64,000 bases of DNA from Hallella colorans. Its GTDB lineage: Bacteria > Bacteroidota > Bacteroidia > Bacteroidales > Bacteroidaceae. Of the stretch, positions 1 to 8,109 are shown piece by piece. Below the pieces are notes generated by a model. The model saw only the letters and a list, made by a program, of their open reading frames with translations, searched no databases and had not been told where the DNA came from. Positions within the stretch are counted from its first letter, which is position 1. Every line of letters starts with the position of its first letter. The translations under genes were made by a program, and so were the position numbers. The stretch spans positions 1-64,000 of the forward strand of contig NZ_QENY01000009.1 of NCBI RefSeq assembly GCF_003096815.1, written 5' to 3'.

Positions 1-197
1 ATGGTTAGAAACCGCAAAACATTCACCCCTGAATATAAAATCTCAGCATAAATTGAAAATAATGGTCAAAACATTTGGATATTAACATAGAAAGCAGATA
101 ATTTGAACTTGAAGCCCCCACTTCTGCCTACAATATCCTCTTACTCCACAATGTGACTTGAGGCAATACACAATATCATTCCCATAAGTTGTAGGCA

Positions 198-609
198 TTA
201 TCCAAAATCAGTCTGGAAAACATCTGCGTAAGCATTATTACAGGTATAGATATTCAGCACATACCGCTTTGATGTCCTGATCCACTTGGCTGGTACAGAG
301 ATATACCTGAAGACAAACGCTTTTATGCGACTTGTTGCATTGAGTCCGAACTTCTTTACGTCAAGTCTTTGAATAATGGCCTTGTAAAAGTTACGGATTA
401 TACCGACTATCAAATCGCCAATAACCGCCACAGAAGTAGATACTCATGAGAGAACGGATGATTTCGCTGTACTGATAACCGAACGATCCACACCTTAGAC
501 CGAGGGTTGAGTCGATTACAGATGATAATGTGGAGTCAACTTGCTCCATGATTGAAAATAATCCCCCAAAAGGAGTGAGTCTCTCAGATTTAATTTGTAT
601 CTTCGCCAT
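198..609 (-). pseudogene. IS1380-family transposase remnant with large internal deletion
   Basis: Two adjacent minus-strand reading frames match opposite ends of a Bacteroidota IS1380-type transposase. Bases 609-428 encode the N-terminus (MAKIQIKSERLTPFGG... ending YFCGG). Bases 431-198 encode, in another frame, the C-terminal part (RNFYKAIIQRLDVKKFG, then AKWIRTS, NIYTCNNAYADVF). Family members are usually about 430 residues, so roughly 280 internal residues are missing, and the junction near 425-431 shifts frame. It cannot make an active transposase. The recognition of the family is from memory of its conserved N-terminus; the internal deletion is seen directly from the length. Whether terminal inverted repeats survive was not resolved. 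Confidence 0.8.
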
Positions 610-678
610 GTCTATCGTCGGATTCTCTTGTTTTTTTTTGCAACACTAAGATAAGTGAAAATTCTGACATGGCAAAAT

Positions 679-703
679 CCTGAGCAACTTTTTGTTGCTC
701 AGG
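679..703. terminator. Perfect 10-bp hairpin beside the IS relic
   Basis: CCTGAGCAAC, loop TTTTT, GTTGCTCAGG forms a perfect stem of 10 bp with a 5-base loop. It lies about 70 bases upstream of the IS1380 relic start. It could be a terminator, or a structure belonging to the element end. There is no strong T-run on the plus strand; the role is undecided. Confidence 0.4.
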
Positions 704-876
704 TACTTAAAAAGTTTAATTTATAATAGTGTTACGGAATTAAGGTTTACAAATACAAATTTTATAAATGCCTTACTTGCTCTTAGTACTATAAAGAGAA
801 TGCTGCAAAGAAAACCGCACACTGCACTTACGCTTAAATTTCATGTTGCAATGTATGGAAAGTAAAAAAATAATCT

Positions 877-884
877 TACTTTTG
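877..884 (+). promoter_or_regulatory. Putative -7 box (TACTTTTG) for the small His-rich ORF
   Basis: The octamer fits the Bacteroidota consensus TAnnTTTG and lies 48 bases before the ATG at 932. No convincing -33 TTTG was found at the right distance, so support is partial. Confidence 0.4.
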
Positions 885-931
885 CAAATAGTTTGAGACA
901 TGCGTTTTCACTCTATTAAAACAATACGATA

Positions 932-1123
932 ATGCAAAATAACAAGCTACAGGCATACCACACGCACCATCACCATCACAGACATGGTGCAAGAACATTT
1001 AATGAGCGACAAACATCCGCGAAAAAAAGAAGGGCAATACTATCCAAGGTACTGTTTGCTACCGGATGCGTTATTGCCACTGCGATTGTCATAGCCGTTT
1101 TTTGGCTCTACACCAACGAATAA
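932..1123 (+). CDS. Small His-rich single-pass membrane protein (hypothetical)
   Basis: Encodes 63 residues. The N-terminus has a histidine run (HTHHHHHRHG, residues 11-20), followed by a basic stretch (SAKKRRAILSK) and a hydrophobic segment (about residues 39-59) close to the C-terminus. This predicts a tail-anchored or single-pass inner-membrane protein with a cytoplasmic basic, His-rich head; metal binding by the His run is conceivable but only inferred. A TAnnTTTG box precedes it at 877. It stands alone between the IS relic and a non-coding stretch. I do not recognise a family. The sensible composition and promoter argue that it is real, but at this length chance cannot be excluded. Confidence 0.5.
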   Translation: MQNNKLQAYHTHHHHHRHGARTFNERQTSAKKRRAILSKVLFATGCVIATAIVIAVFWLYTNE

Positions 1124-1734
1124 GGTGTAGCATGAAATGGATGATGAAATAATCTGACAAAAGGCCTCAGGATTTTTGAATATTTAGGAGCAAAGGGGTT
1201 GTCGCTTGCAAATAAGCGAAAAATGAGAGTTTTTCACAAGTGCTTGTAGATCATTGTGTTGTAACGATAAATTATATTTCTCTTTGAGAAAGTTTTCTTG
1301 CCGTACTGCCATTGTTGCCTAATGGCACCGTGATTAACCCTTATTTTTCATGTAAATACTGCTTAAACGGATGGCGTTTAATACGTAATCACCCTGCCTT
1401 GAGATACGAATCGAAATAGATACAACAAAATCACACTCCATTGTTCCATCGTTTGGGCGACAAACTTAACCATTGTTTCCACGGAATGCCAATTTTGAGG
1501 ATGCCATTTTTTATGATTGTTTTTTGACAAAACAGCCGGTGTAAGTTTTGCCGTCAGCCAACGCGGGCGCAAAATACAAGGCGCGCCTTGCCAATCATTT
1601 GGCAAGATTATGACAGGGCAAACATAAAATTGTAGGTCTCAAAGACCCGAGCTCGAGCCCTGGCAATGGCAGGGACGTGGCAATAATGGAAAGCAAAATC
1701 ATGGGTTAATATTTCTAAAATAATAAAGGTTGAC
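1124..1734. other. Non-coding stretch with degenerate repeat and palindromes
   Basis: No convincing gene. It holds a copy of a degenerate intergenic repeat (1314-1370, similar to 20075-20131). It also has two overlapping palindromes: CAAGGCGCGCCTTG at 1577-1590, and CTTGCCAA-TCAT-TTGGCAAG at 1587-1606. A 75-codon minus-strand frame at 1378-1605 covers these palindromes and looks random. Confidence 0.5.
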
Positions 1735-1766
1735 TTGATCGCTATGCGAGAAATTATTTATCTTTG
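1735..1766 (+). promoter_or_regulatory. Bacteroidota promoter of the PD40-udp-mnmE cluster
   Basis: TTG at 1735-1737, a 21-base spacer, then TATCTTTG at 1759-1766. This matches the group's primary-sigma consensus and leaves a leader of only about ten bases before the start at 1784. Confidence 0.75.
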
Positions 1767-1783
1767 TTATCAAAAGGATGGAA

Positions 1784-2935
1784 ATGAAGAGATACCCTAT
1801 CTGTTTTTTTATCGTAATCATGTTGGTGGGAGCATTGAACGCTTCCGCGCAGAAAACGCGACCAACATCAGCGAGACATACGTCGAGCGCAACTCAGGCA
1901 GATACGCATAGCCTTAAAATATTTAAAAGCATGTTGCCGGCTACGGCCAAAGTCATGTTTATTGATAGCGTGGTGGTGAGCAAGGCTGCTTTTTTATCCA
2001 AAATACCTCTGAATAAAGATATTGGGCAAATAACAGTGAAACAAGATGGCAATGCGAAACAGGCATTCGTGCAATTTCAGAATGATTTTGGAGGCCGGCG
2101 TATTTATGCGGATGGCGACACCACCGGCACTTCGCTTTACAGTCAGTTTCTGTTAGGTGATGGCTGGAGCAAGCCGTCTGAAATCGCGGACATTGATGGT
2201 GATACATTCACTTTTCCCAACTATCCTTTTTTGTGCGCTGATGGCACAACCATGTATTTCTCTGCTTGCGGCCCAAATAGCATAGGCAAACGCGACATTT
2301 TCGTAACCACGTATGACAGTGACAGGGGGCGTTGGAATGAGCCTCAGAACTATGGGTTGCCATACAATTCTACCGCAAACGACTATATGTTGGTCATTGA
2401 CGACGTAAATTCGTTGGGCTGGTTGGTCACCGACAGATTTCAAACGGACGACAAGGTTTGCATTTACACTTTCGTTCCCACCTATCCACGGCTTGATTTT
2501 TCTGCGGATAACCTTACAAACAACCAGCTTGAGCAATTTGCCAAAATCACCGATATTAGTAGCACGTGGTCTTTCGGAGATCGTGACGAGGCCTTGGAAC
2601 GGCGAGACAACATGCTTAAAAAAAATCAGTCTCTTTCAAAATCTGAGACCGAGGTGCCGTTTGTCCTTGACAACAAAAGAATTATTACTTCGCCAACTGA
2701 ATTAAAATTTTTAGGAGCGCGAAAATTATTCAAGCAATGGCGAGAACTTAAATCCATGATTAAAAAAACGCAATCAGACTTAGATTTAACGCGCTCGGCA
2801 TATTCAAGGGCAAACGACGCCGACTTACAATCGCTGGCCCGAAAGATCGGTCAACTTGAAAAAGAGCTGCAACAGCAATATCGCGACATCCATCTTATAG
2901 CCAAAAAGATTAGACAAGAAGAGCTCCAACCATAA
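1784..2935 (+). CDS. Secreted PD40/TolB-like beta-propeller protein with C-terminal coiled coil
   Basis: About 383 residues. A signal peptide (hydrophobic core FFIVIMLVGAL, cleavage near ASAQ) sends it to the periplasm or outer membrane. The middle has PD40-type blade motifs: YPFLCADGTTMYFSACG and then GKRDIFVTTYD, typical of WD40-like beta-propellers in TolB and OmpA-associated proteins. The last 60 residues (from ARKLFKQW) are rich in heptad-like Leu/Gln/Lys and should form a coiled coil. The start is set at the second Met (1784) because AAAGG lies 6-10 bases before it; the first ATG at 1778 has no room after the promoter. It leads an apparent cluster with udp and mnmE. The specific function is unknown; binding to envelope components is only inferred from the fold. 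Confidence 0.75.
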   Translation: MKRYPICFFIVIMLVGALNASAQKTRPTSARHTSSATQADTHSLKIFKSMLPATAKVMFIDSVVVSKAAFLSKIPLNKDIGQITVKQDGNAKQAFVQFQNDFGGRRIYADGDTTGTSLYSQFLLGDGWSKPSEIADIDGDTFTFPNYPFLCADGTTMYFSACGPNSIGKRDIFVTTYDSDRGRWNEPQNYGLPYNSTANDYMLVIDDVNSLGWLVTDRFQTDDKVCIYTFVPTYPRLDFSADNLTNNQLEQFAKITDISSTWSFGDRDEALERRDNMLKKNQSLSKSETEVPFVLDNKRIITSPTELKFLGARKLFKQWRELKSMIKKTQSDLDLTRSAYSRANDADLQSLARKIGQLEKELQQQYRDIHLIAKKIRQEELQP

Positions 2936-2982
2936 GGATGGGGCAATGTAAAATATAGTTTGAAAAACCAAATTTAATAGAT

Positions 2983-3855
2983 ATGAACAATTATTTTGCC
3001 GAATCCGAATTGATTATTAATAGTGACGGATCTATCTTTCATCTGCACTTGCGTCCGGAACAAATGGCGGACAAGATTATCCTTGTGGGTGATCCTGGGC
3101 GAGTGGACAGAGTGGCCTCGCATTTTGACACCAAGGAATGCGAGGTGAACAATCGCGAGTTCCGGTCAGTTACTGGAATATATAAAGGCAAACGTATCAC
3201 CGCGCAGAGCACGGGAATAGGGTGTGATAACATAGATATCGTGCTCAACGAAATGGACGCGTTGGCCAATATCGATTTCAAGACCCGGACCGCCAAGCCT
3301 AAACTTAAGTCGCTCACGTTCGTCAGGGTGGGCACATGTGGCGGATTGCAGCCCAATACGCCAACAGGCACTTATGTGGCATCGGTTAAAAGTATCGGGT
3401 TTGATGGCTTGATTAACTTCTATGCCAACCGTGACAAACACTGCGACGTCGCTTTGGAAAAGGCGTTCAAGGAACACGTGGGGTGGAAAGATACAATGGG
3501 GAACCCTTATGTGGCGCCAGCTGACAAGACGCTTTTGGACCAAATCGCGGCAAACGATATGGTTCGCGGATATACGGTGGCATGCGGAGGATTTTTCGGG
3601 CCACAGGGCAGACAGTTGCGCGTGCCATTGGCAGATCCAGATTTGAACAAAAAAATAGAGTCTTTTGAATACGATGGATTGCGCATCACCAATTTTGAGA
3701 TGGAATCAAGCGCGGTCGCTGGTCTGGCTAATCTGATGGGGCACAAGGCCTTGACATGTTGCATGGTGATTGCAAATCGATTGGAAAAACAGGTTAACAG
3801 TAATTACAAAAACTCCATTGACGATCTTATCGTAAAAGTGCTCGACCGCATTTAA
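2983..3855 (+). CDS. udp: Uridine phosphorylase / nucleoside phosphorylase
   Basis: A 290-residue NP-I family enzyme that splits uridine (or a related nucleoside) with phosphate to base and ribose-1-phosphate in pyrimidine salvage. Family signs include ILVGDPGRV near residue 34 (phosphate-binding region), the RVGTCGG segment near residue 115, and FEMESSAVAGLA near residue 235, the conserved nucleoside/ribose-binding Glu-Met-Glu segment. The length fits the Bacteroidota uridine phosphorylase type, longer than E. coli Udp (253). It is 47 bases after the PD40 gene and 28 before mnmE, so probably co-transcribed. Exact base specificity cannot be read from sequence. Confidence 0.88.
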   Translation: MNNYFAESELIINSDGSIFHLHLRPEQMADKIILVGDPGRVDRVASHFDTKECEVNNREFRSVTGIYKGKRITAQSTGIGCDNIDIVLNEMDALANIDFKTRTAKPKLKSLTFVRVGTCGGLQPNTPTGTYVASVKSIGFDGLINFYANRDKHCDVALEKAFKEHVGWKDTMGNPYVAPADKTLLDQIAANDMVRGYTVACGGFFGPQGRQLRVPLADPDLNKKIESFEYDGLRITNFEMESSAVAGLANLMGHKALTCCMVIANRLEKQVNSNYKNSIDDLIVKVLDRI

Positions 3856-3883
3856 CAATAAACGACACGGGCCCTTCTCATCA

Positions 3884-5290
3884 ATGAACATTTTAGACAA
3901 TGACACTATCGTAGCCTTGGCAACACCCTCGGGTGGTGCCATTGGCGTTATAAGGCTTAGTGGGCCATCGGCTATCGCCATTGCCAACAATCTTTTTTGC
4001 GCCACAAGAAAAGATTGCACTCTCTTGGAGGCAAAAGGTAATACGCTGCAATATGGTGTGTTGCGCTCAAAGGATGGAGAAGAGCTCGACGATGTCGTGG
4101 TGAGCGTGTACCGAGCCCCACACAGCTACACAGGCGAAGACTGTGTGGAGATAAGTTGTCATGGCTCGGCCTACATACTCCAACAGGTGTTACAAAGTCT
4201 TGTCGCCTCGGGCGCGCGCCAAGCGAGGCCGGGAGAATACACGTTGCGAGCTTATCTTAATGGCAAGATGGACTTGTCGCAAGCCGAGGCCGTCGCGGAT
4301 ATTATCGCGGCAACTAACAAGGCTACGCACAAACTCGCCCTAAGCCAACTAAAAGGTCATTTTAGCGGCGAATTGGAAAAACTGCGCGCGCAATTGCTGA
4401 AATTGACCAGCTTGATAGAACTTGAGTTGGATTTCAGCGACCACGAGGAACTTGAATTTGCTGATCGCGGTGACTTGAAAAAACTTGCCACGGCCATACA
4501 TAGCCGTCTCTCCACCTTGGCCCGCTCTTTTGAAACGGGCGCGGCGATAAAAAAAGGCATCCCTGTTGCCATTATTGGCAAGACCAATGTTGGCAAGAGC
4601 ACCCTGCTCAACAAACTTTTACACGAAGACAAAGCCATTGTTAGTGACGTGCATGGCACCACCCGCGATGTTATAGAGGATACGATAGATATACATGGCG
4701 TAACTTTTAGGTTTATCGACACGGCAGGATTGCGAAAGACACAAGACAGGGTTGAACGTATAGGCATAGAGCGCACATATCATAAAATGAGCGAAGCCGC
4801 CATCATCTTATGGGTTGTTGACGCAGCCCCGACCGCTTCGGAGTTGGAACAACTGATGGGACACGCCAAGGATAAAAAAATCATTATCGCTCACAACAAG
4901 ATAGACTTGTCTTCTCGCAAGGATAATCTTGTGGGCCTTATAGAGACAGATTGTTCCGCCTGCCCATCCAATGTGACACATGTTTACATCAGCGCCAAGC
5001 ATGCGATAGGGCTTGATACCTTGGAACAAAAGGTCTATGAAGTGGCGGATATTCCTGAAATAGACGAGAACTCGGTGATAGTAACCAATACACGTCATTA
5101 TGAAGCCCTCACGAAAGCAAAAGCAAGTGTTGAGCGTCTCATCGAGAGCATGGACATGAACCTGAGTGGAGACCTGCTTGCCGAGGACTTGCGCCAATGC
5201 CTTGATGAGTTGGCGGAAATCACAGGTGGGTCCATAACTTCCACGGAGGTGATACATAATATATTCAATCACTTTTGCATCGGCAAATAG
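3884..5290 (+). CDS. mnmE: tRNA-modifying GTPase MnmE
   Basis: 468 residues, usual family length. With MnmG it installs the (carboxymethyl)aminomethyl group at C5 of wobble uridine in certain tRNAs. The N-terminal tetrahydrofolate-binding domain begins DTIVALATPSGGAIGVIRLSG. The embedded G domain shows G1 GKTNVGKS (232-239), G3 DTAG (279-282) and G4 NKID (338-341). The protein ends in the signature CIGK, whose Cys is needed for modification activity. All key motifs are intact. It is last in the plus-strand run from 1784 and converges on rng; a long hairpin at 5481-5527 lies between them. Confidence 0.97.
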   Translation: MNILDNDTIVALATPSGGAIGVIRLSGPSAIAIANNLFCATRKDCTLLEAKGNTLQYGVLRSKDGEELDDVVVSVYRAPHSYTGEDCVEISCHGSAYILQQVLQSLVASGARQARPGEYTLRAYLNGKMDLSQAEAVADIIAATNKATHKLALSQLKGHFSGELEKLRAQLLKLTSLIELELDFSDHEELEFADRGDLKKLATAIHSRLSTLARSFETGAAIKKGIPVAIIGKTNVGKSTLLNKLLHEDKAIVSDVHGTTRDVIEDTIDIHGVTFRFIDTAGLRKTQDRVERIGIERTYHKMSEAAIILWVVDAAPTASELEQLMGHAKDKKIIIAHNKIDLSSRKDNLVGLIETDCSACPSNVTHVYISAKHAIGLDTLEQKVYEVADIPEIDENSVIVTNTRHYEALTKAKASVERLIESMDMNLSGDLLAEDLRQCLDELAEITGGSITSTEVIHNIFNHFCIGK

Positions 5291-5480
5291 TTTGATTGTA
5301 AACTGTTTGCGACAGATTGCCGACAACTATGCGGAAGTCGTCGGTAAATGAAACTATAATGACGAGTGGGAAAGCGCTGTCTCCCGGTGAGGAATTTGCA
5401 AGAGATTGGATTGTGATTGCGGCAATAGGTATGCCGTATGCGAAAGCGCGTGTAAGGTGATGTGAGTGGGCTGTAAATAC

Positions 5481-5527
5481 GAAAGCAGGAGATAAATGCC
5501 CACTGTTGGTATTTATCTCCTGCTCAA
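5481..5527. terminator. Bidirectional terminator between mnmE and rng
   Basis: AGCAGGAGATAAAT (5484-5497) pairs with ATTTATCTCCTGCT (5511-5524), a perfect 14-bp stem that can extend by three more pairs. It sits between convergent genes; A- and T-rich flanks are short. Confidence 0.7.
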
Positions 5528-5539
5528 TTATTAGATTTC

Positions 5540-7114
5540 TTACTTTGTTTCTATCTCTTCTTTCATGTCAATGAATTCTCCTCTTGAATCGTAGAATTCA
5601 TATTGCAAAAACGCAAGTTTCTCTGAAGAGATGACACGCACTCCAATTCCATATTTTAATTGCCACTTACGTTTGAGGCTGAGTATGCCTTGATTTATGT
5701 AAGCTGCTACATACGGATGAACGTGCAAGTAGAATTTCTTGACGCCAATCTTGTTGACTAATTGGTCAATTTTTCCTTCAAGCTGGTCAGTGAATAAGAT
5801 GCTCGCCCTGATTTTCCCAGTGCCGTTACAAGTGGGGCATGCCTCCTCAACATTGACATCCATGGCAGGACGCACACGTTGACGAGTTATTTGCATAAGG
5901 CCAAATTTGCTCAGAGGCAGAATGTTATGACGTGCTCTATCTTTTTGCATGGCTTTGCACATGCGTTCGTAGAGCATTTGTCGATCCTCCGCCAAATTCA
6001 TGTCGATAAAGTCTACTACAATGATTCCTCCCATATCACGTAGCCTGAGCTGCCTGGCCAATTCATCGGCGGCACCAAGATTGGTATCCAATGCTGTGCC
6101 TTCTTGTCCCTTTTCGTTTTTTGAACGGTTACCACTGTTCACATCCACAACGTGCATTGCTTCGGTGTGTTCGATGATTAGGTATGCTCCGTGAGCGTAA
6201 TTCACCGTCTTGCCAAAGCTTGATTTGATCTGCTTTGTAATGTTGAAATTATCAAAGATAGGTGTTTTTCCATTATACATCTTGACGATGGCTGCCTTTT
6301 CGGGGGCTATCATGGAAACGTAATCCTTTACTTCTTTGAAAATATCCTTGTCGTTAACAAAAATGCTTTCGTAGCTTGGGTTGAAGAGATCTCTAAGCAA
6401 GGCAATGGCCCTGCCCTCTTCTTCATATACGAGTTGTGGTCGGTTTTGTGTCTTTTGAACTTTAACAATGGCATCTGTCCAATGTTTTGTTAAAATCTTA
6501 AGTTCCGAATCAAGCTCCGCTACTCGTTTGCCTTGTGCTACGGTACGTACAATTACACTGCAACCTTTTGGTTTGATACTGTGGATGAGTTGTTTAAGCC
6601 GTGCTCTTTCTTCGCTTTTTTTTATCTTTGAAGATACGGAAACCTTGTCGCCAAAGGGTATAAGAACAAGAAAACGACCGGCAAAACTTAGCTCGCCGGT
6701 AAGCCGGGGCCCCTTGGTGGATATCGGTTCTTTGACGATTTGTACTAAAACTTCTTGTCCTACCTGCAAAGTTTGTTGCACGCTGCCGTCTTTTTTAAGG
6801 TCGGGTAGGTGAGAGGCTTTGCTAAAAGAAAAGAGTTTTTTTCTGTCGCTCTGTACCTGCTTTAGATATTTAGCGTAAGAGTTGAATTGACTTCCTAAGT
6901 CAAGATAATGCAAGAAAGCGTCGCGTTCGTAACCAACATCAACAAAGCATGCGTTCAAACCCGGCATGAGTTTTTTTACTTTCGCAATGTAGATGTTTCC
7001 TACCGAGAAATTTATCGAACGAGGCTCGTTCTGATATTCCACCAGTCGCTTGTCTTCCAAGAGAGCTATGGAAATCTCTTTAGGTTTTGCGTCGATAATT
7101 ACTTCACTTGTCAT
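5540..7114 (-). CDS. rng: Ribonuclease G/E family endoribonuclease
   Basis: 524 residues, RNase G size, with no long C-terminal degradosome scaffold. It processes rRNA 5' ends and degrades mRNA, cutting AU-rich single-stranded RNA. An S1 domain lies near residues 36-130 (GNIYIAKVKKLMPGLNACFVDVG). The catalytic DNase I-like part has VVDVNSGNRSKN and IIVVDFIDMN, whose Asp residues coordinate Mg. The Zn-link CPTCNGTGK holds the Cys pair for dimerisation. It follows HU and a 29-residue basic protein on the same strand; an imperfect hairpin (7141-7170) just before the start may reduce read-through. Confidence 0.95.
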   Translation of the reverse strand: MTSEVIIDAKPKEISIALLEDKRLVEYQNEPRSINFSVGNIYIAKVKKLMPGLNACFVDVGYERDAFLHYLDLGSQFNSYAKYLKQVQSDRKKLFSFSKASHLPDLKKDGSVQQTLQVGQEVLVQIVKEPISTKGPRLTGELSFAGRFLVLIPFGDKVSVSSKIKKSEERARLKQLIHSIKPKGCSVIVRTVAQGKRVAELDSELKILTKHWTDAIVKVQKTQNRPQLVYEEEGRAIALLRDLFNPSYESIFVNDKDIFKEVKDYVSMIAPEKAAIVKMYNGKTPIFDNFNITKQIKSSFGKTVNYAHGAYLIIEHTEAMHVVDVNSGNRSKNEKGQEGTALDTNLGAADELARQLRLRDMGGIIVVDFIDMNLAEDRQMLYERMCKAMQKDRARHNILPLSKFGLMQITRQRVRPAMDVNVEEACPTCNGTGKIRASILFTDQLEGKIDQLVNKIGVKKFYLHVHPYVAAYINQGILSLKRKWQLKYGIGVRVISSEKLAFLQYEFYDSRGEFIDMKEEIETK

Positions 7115-7140
7115 TTCTTGGACATTAAACTATAAAAAGT

Positions 7141-7170
7141 AAGGGGGCTTGCCACCGAGGCTTCCCCCTT
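7141..7170 (-). terminator. Hairpin between the 29-residue ORF and rng
   Basis: On the minus strand AAGGGGG pairs with CCCCCTT around an inner GCC/GGC stem, followed by ACTTTTTATAG. It looks like a weak terminator or attenuator that would set a lower level of rng than of the upstream small genes. Confidence 0.55.
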
Positions 7171-7188
7171 CTCATAGCAAATCAATGA

Positions 7189-7278
7189 TTATTTGCTCTT
7201 ATGACGATTTTTACGCAATCTTTTTTTGCGCTTGTGGTTGGCCATCTTGCGGCCCTTCTTTTTTTTACCGTTTGGCAT
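7189..7278 (-). CDS. 29-residue Lys/Arg-rich protein, possibly a small ribosomal protein
   Basis: Reads MPNGKKKKGRKMANHKRK... and ends HKSK, with stop at 7189-7191. About 60% of residues are Lys, Arg or His, so it is almost surely an RNA- or DNA-binding peptide. From memory, closely similar short basic ORFs occur next to HU and rng in many Bacteroidota. Whether it is the Bacteroidota-specific ribosomal protein bL38, or another ribosome-associated peptide, could not be decided here. It lies between HU (stop at 7326) and rng (start at 7114) on the same strand. The A-rich sequence before the ATG is a typical start for this phylum. Automatic gene finders usually miss it because of its length. Confidence 0.75.
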   Translation of the reverse strand: MPNGKKKKGRKMANHKRKKRLRKNRHKSK

Positions 7279-7325
7279 AACTGTAAATTTTAATGTTATT
7301 TTAATAATATTATGTAGGGTATTCC

Positions 7326-7607
7326 TTATTCGCCTTTCATTTCATCAACAAATGCTTTCGCAGGCTTGAAGCTGGGTAAATTATGTGCTGGAATGGTGAT
7401 GGTGGTGTTTTTGCCGATATCTCGCGCTGTCTTAGCGGCACGACGCTTAATGATGAAACTGCCAAATCCGCGCAAATATACATTCTCTTTTTTGTCAAGC
7501 ATGCACCTTTTGACTGTTTCCATAAAACTTTCGATTACAACAGCAACCTCTTTTTTTTGCAATCCAGTTTGTTCTGTGATTTCACTGATAATATCTGCTT
7601 TTGTCAT
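7326..7607 (-). CDS. HU/IHF-family DNA-binding protein
   Basis: 93 residues when started at the ATG at 7607 (MTKADIISEITEQTG). The longer open frame upstream is rejected because it is Lys/Asn-rich, does not match the family and overlaps the promoter box at 7660-7667. HU-type proteins bend DNA and package the nucleoid. The family signature is intact: VYLRGFGSFIIKRRAAKTARD, then the arm region with IPAHNLPSFKPAKAF. It is the first gene before the small basic ORF and rng. It could be named HU or IHF-like; the sequence does not separate them. Confidence 0.95.
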   Translation of the reverse strand: MTKADIISEITEQTGLQKKEVAVVIESFMETVKRCMLDKKENVYLRGFGSFIIKRRAAKTARDIGKNTTITIPAHNLPSFKPAKAFVDEMKGE

Positions 7608-7659
7608 TTCTGATATATTTTTTATTTGATATTGTTGATATTCCTTTGTAATTGAATTG

Positions 7660-7667
7660 CAAAGGTA
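7660..7667 (-). promoter_or_regulatory. -7 box (TACCTTTG) for the HU-rng cluster
   Basis: Reads TACCTTTGC on the minus strand, 53 bases upstream of the HU start. A -33 TTG at the ideal distance is not evident. Confidence 0.6.
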
Positions 7668-7851
7668 CAAGATTTTCTTCTTATTTGGAAATTTATTTTG
7701 TTTTTTTTTCATTTATAAGGTTAGTTTTTGTGTTTGAGAAGTTGCTTGTTTTCAATTTGTTACCGAATTACGGTGGTGGGTGGATGGAGTTGGCTTGTAA
7801 AGTAACGAAAATAAAAAAGAGCTGCACTATAATTGGCAGCCCTGCTTTTTG

Positions 7852-7925
7852 TGACTCCGGCGGGATTCAAACCCACAACCTTCTGATCCGTAGTCAGATG
7901 CTCTATTCAGTTGAGCTACGGAGCC
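7852..7925 (-). tRNA. tRNA-Arg (anticodon ACG), downstream copy
   Basis: 74 bases. The acceptor stem GGCTCCG pairs with CGGAGTC, discriminator A. The anticodon loop CTACGGA gives ACG (read as inosine-CG), which decodes CGN arginine codons. The T loop TTTGAAT lies in a normal arm. CCA is not encoded. The sequence is identical to the copy at 7956-8029. Confidence 0.95.
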
Positions 7926-7955
7926 AATATATGACATGTAAACTTATATAAGAAG

Positions 7956-8029
7956 TGACTCCGGCGGGATTCAAACCCACAACCTTCTGATCCGTAGTCA
8001 GATGCTCTATTCAGTTGAGCTACGGAGCC
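7956..8029 (-). tRNA. tRNA-Arg (anticodon ACG), upstream copy
   Basis: Identical in all 74 bases to the copy at 7852-7925, from which it is separated by 30 bases. It is first in transcription order and is preceded by a full promoter at 8048-8078. The two are probably one transcript, a recent tandem duplication that raises the dose of the CGN-reading tRNA. Confidence 0.95.
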
Positions 8030-8047
8030 TTTCTTAATAAGCGGTTG

Positions 8048-8078
8048 CAAAGGTACGATAAAAAAATAATACATCCAA
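8048..8078 (-). promoter_or_regulatory. Promoter of the tandem tRNA-Arg genes
   Basis: Minus strand: TTG (8078-8076), 20-base spacer, TACCTTTG (8055-8048). A full match to the Bacteroidota consensus, about 20 bases before the first tRNA. Confidence 0.75.
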
Positions 8079-8109
8079 ATGTTTGGAATGTTTTTTACCG
8101 TATTATTGT

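Noticed and set aside
1..51. Plus-strand reading MVRNRKTFTPEYKISA, similar to the start of IS3-type OrfA proteins
   Set aside because: Only 16 codons before a stop and at the window edge; too short to call, though it fits other transposon debris here.
1378..1605. 75-codon minus-strand ORF
   Set aside because: No signal, domain or promoter, and it spans the palindrome cluster and part of the repeat-rich DNA.
4808..5326. 172-codon minus-strand frame over the end of mnmE
   Set aside because: Shadow of mnmE; includes the intergenic region only by chance.
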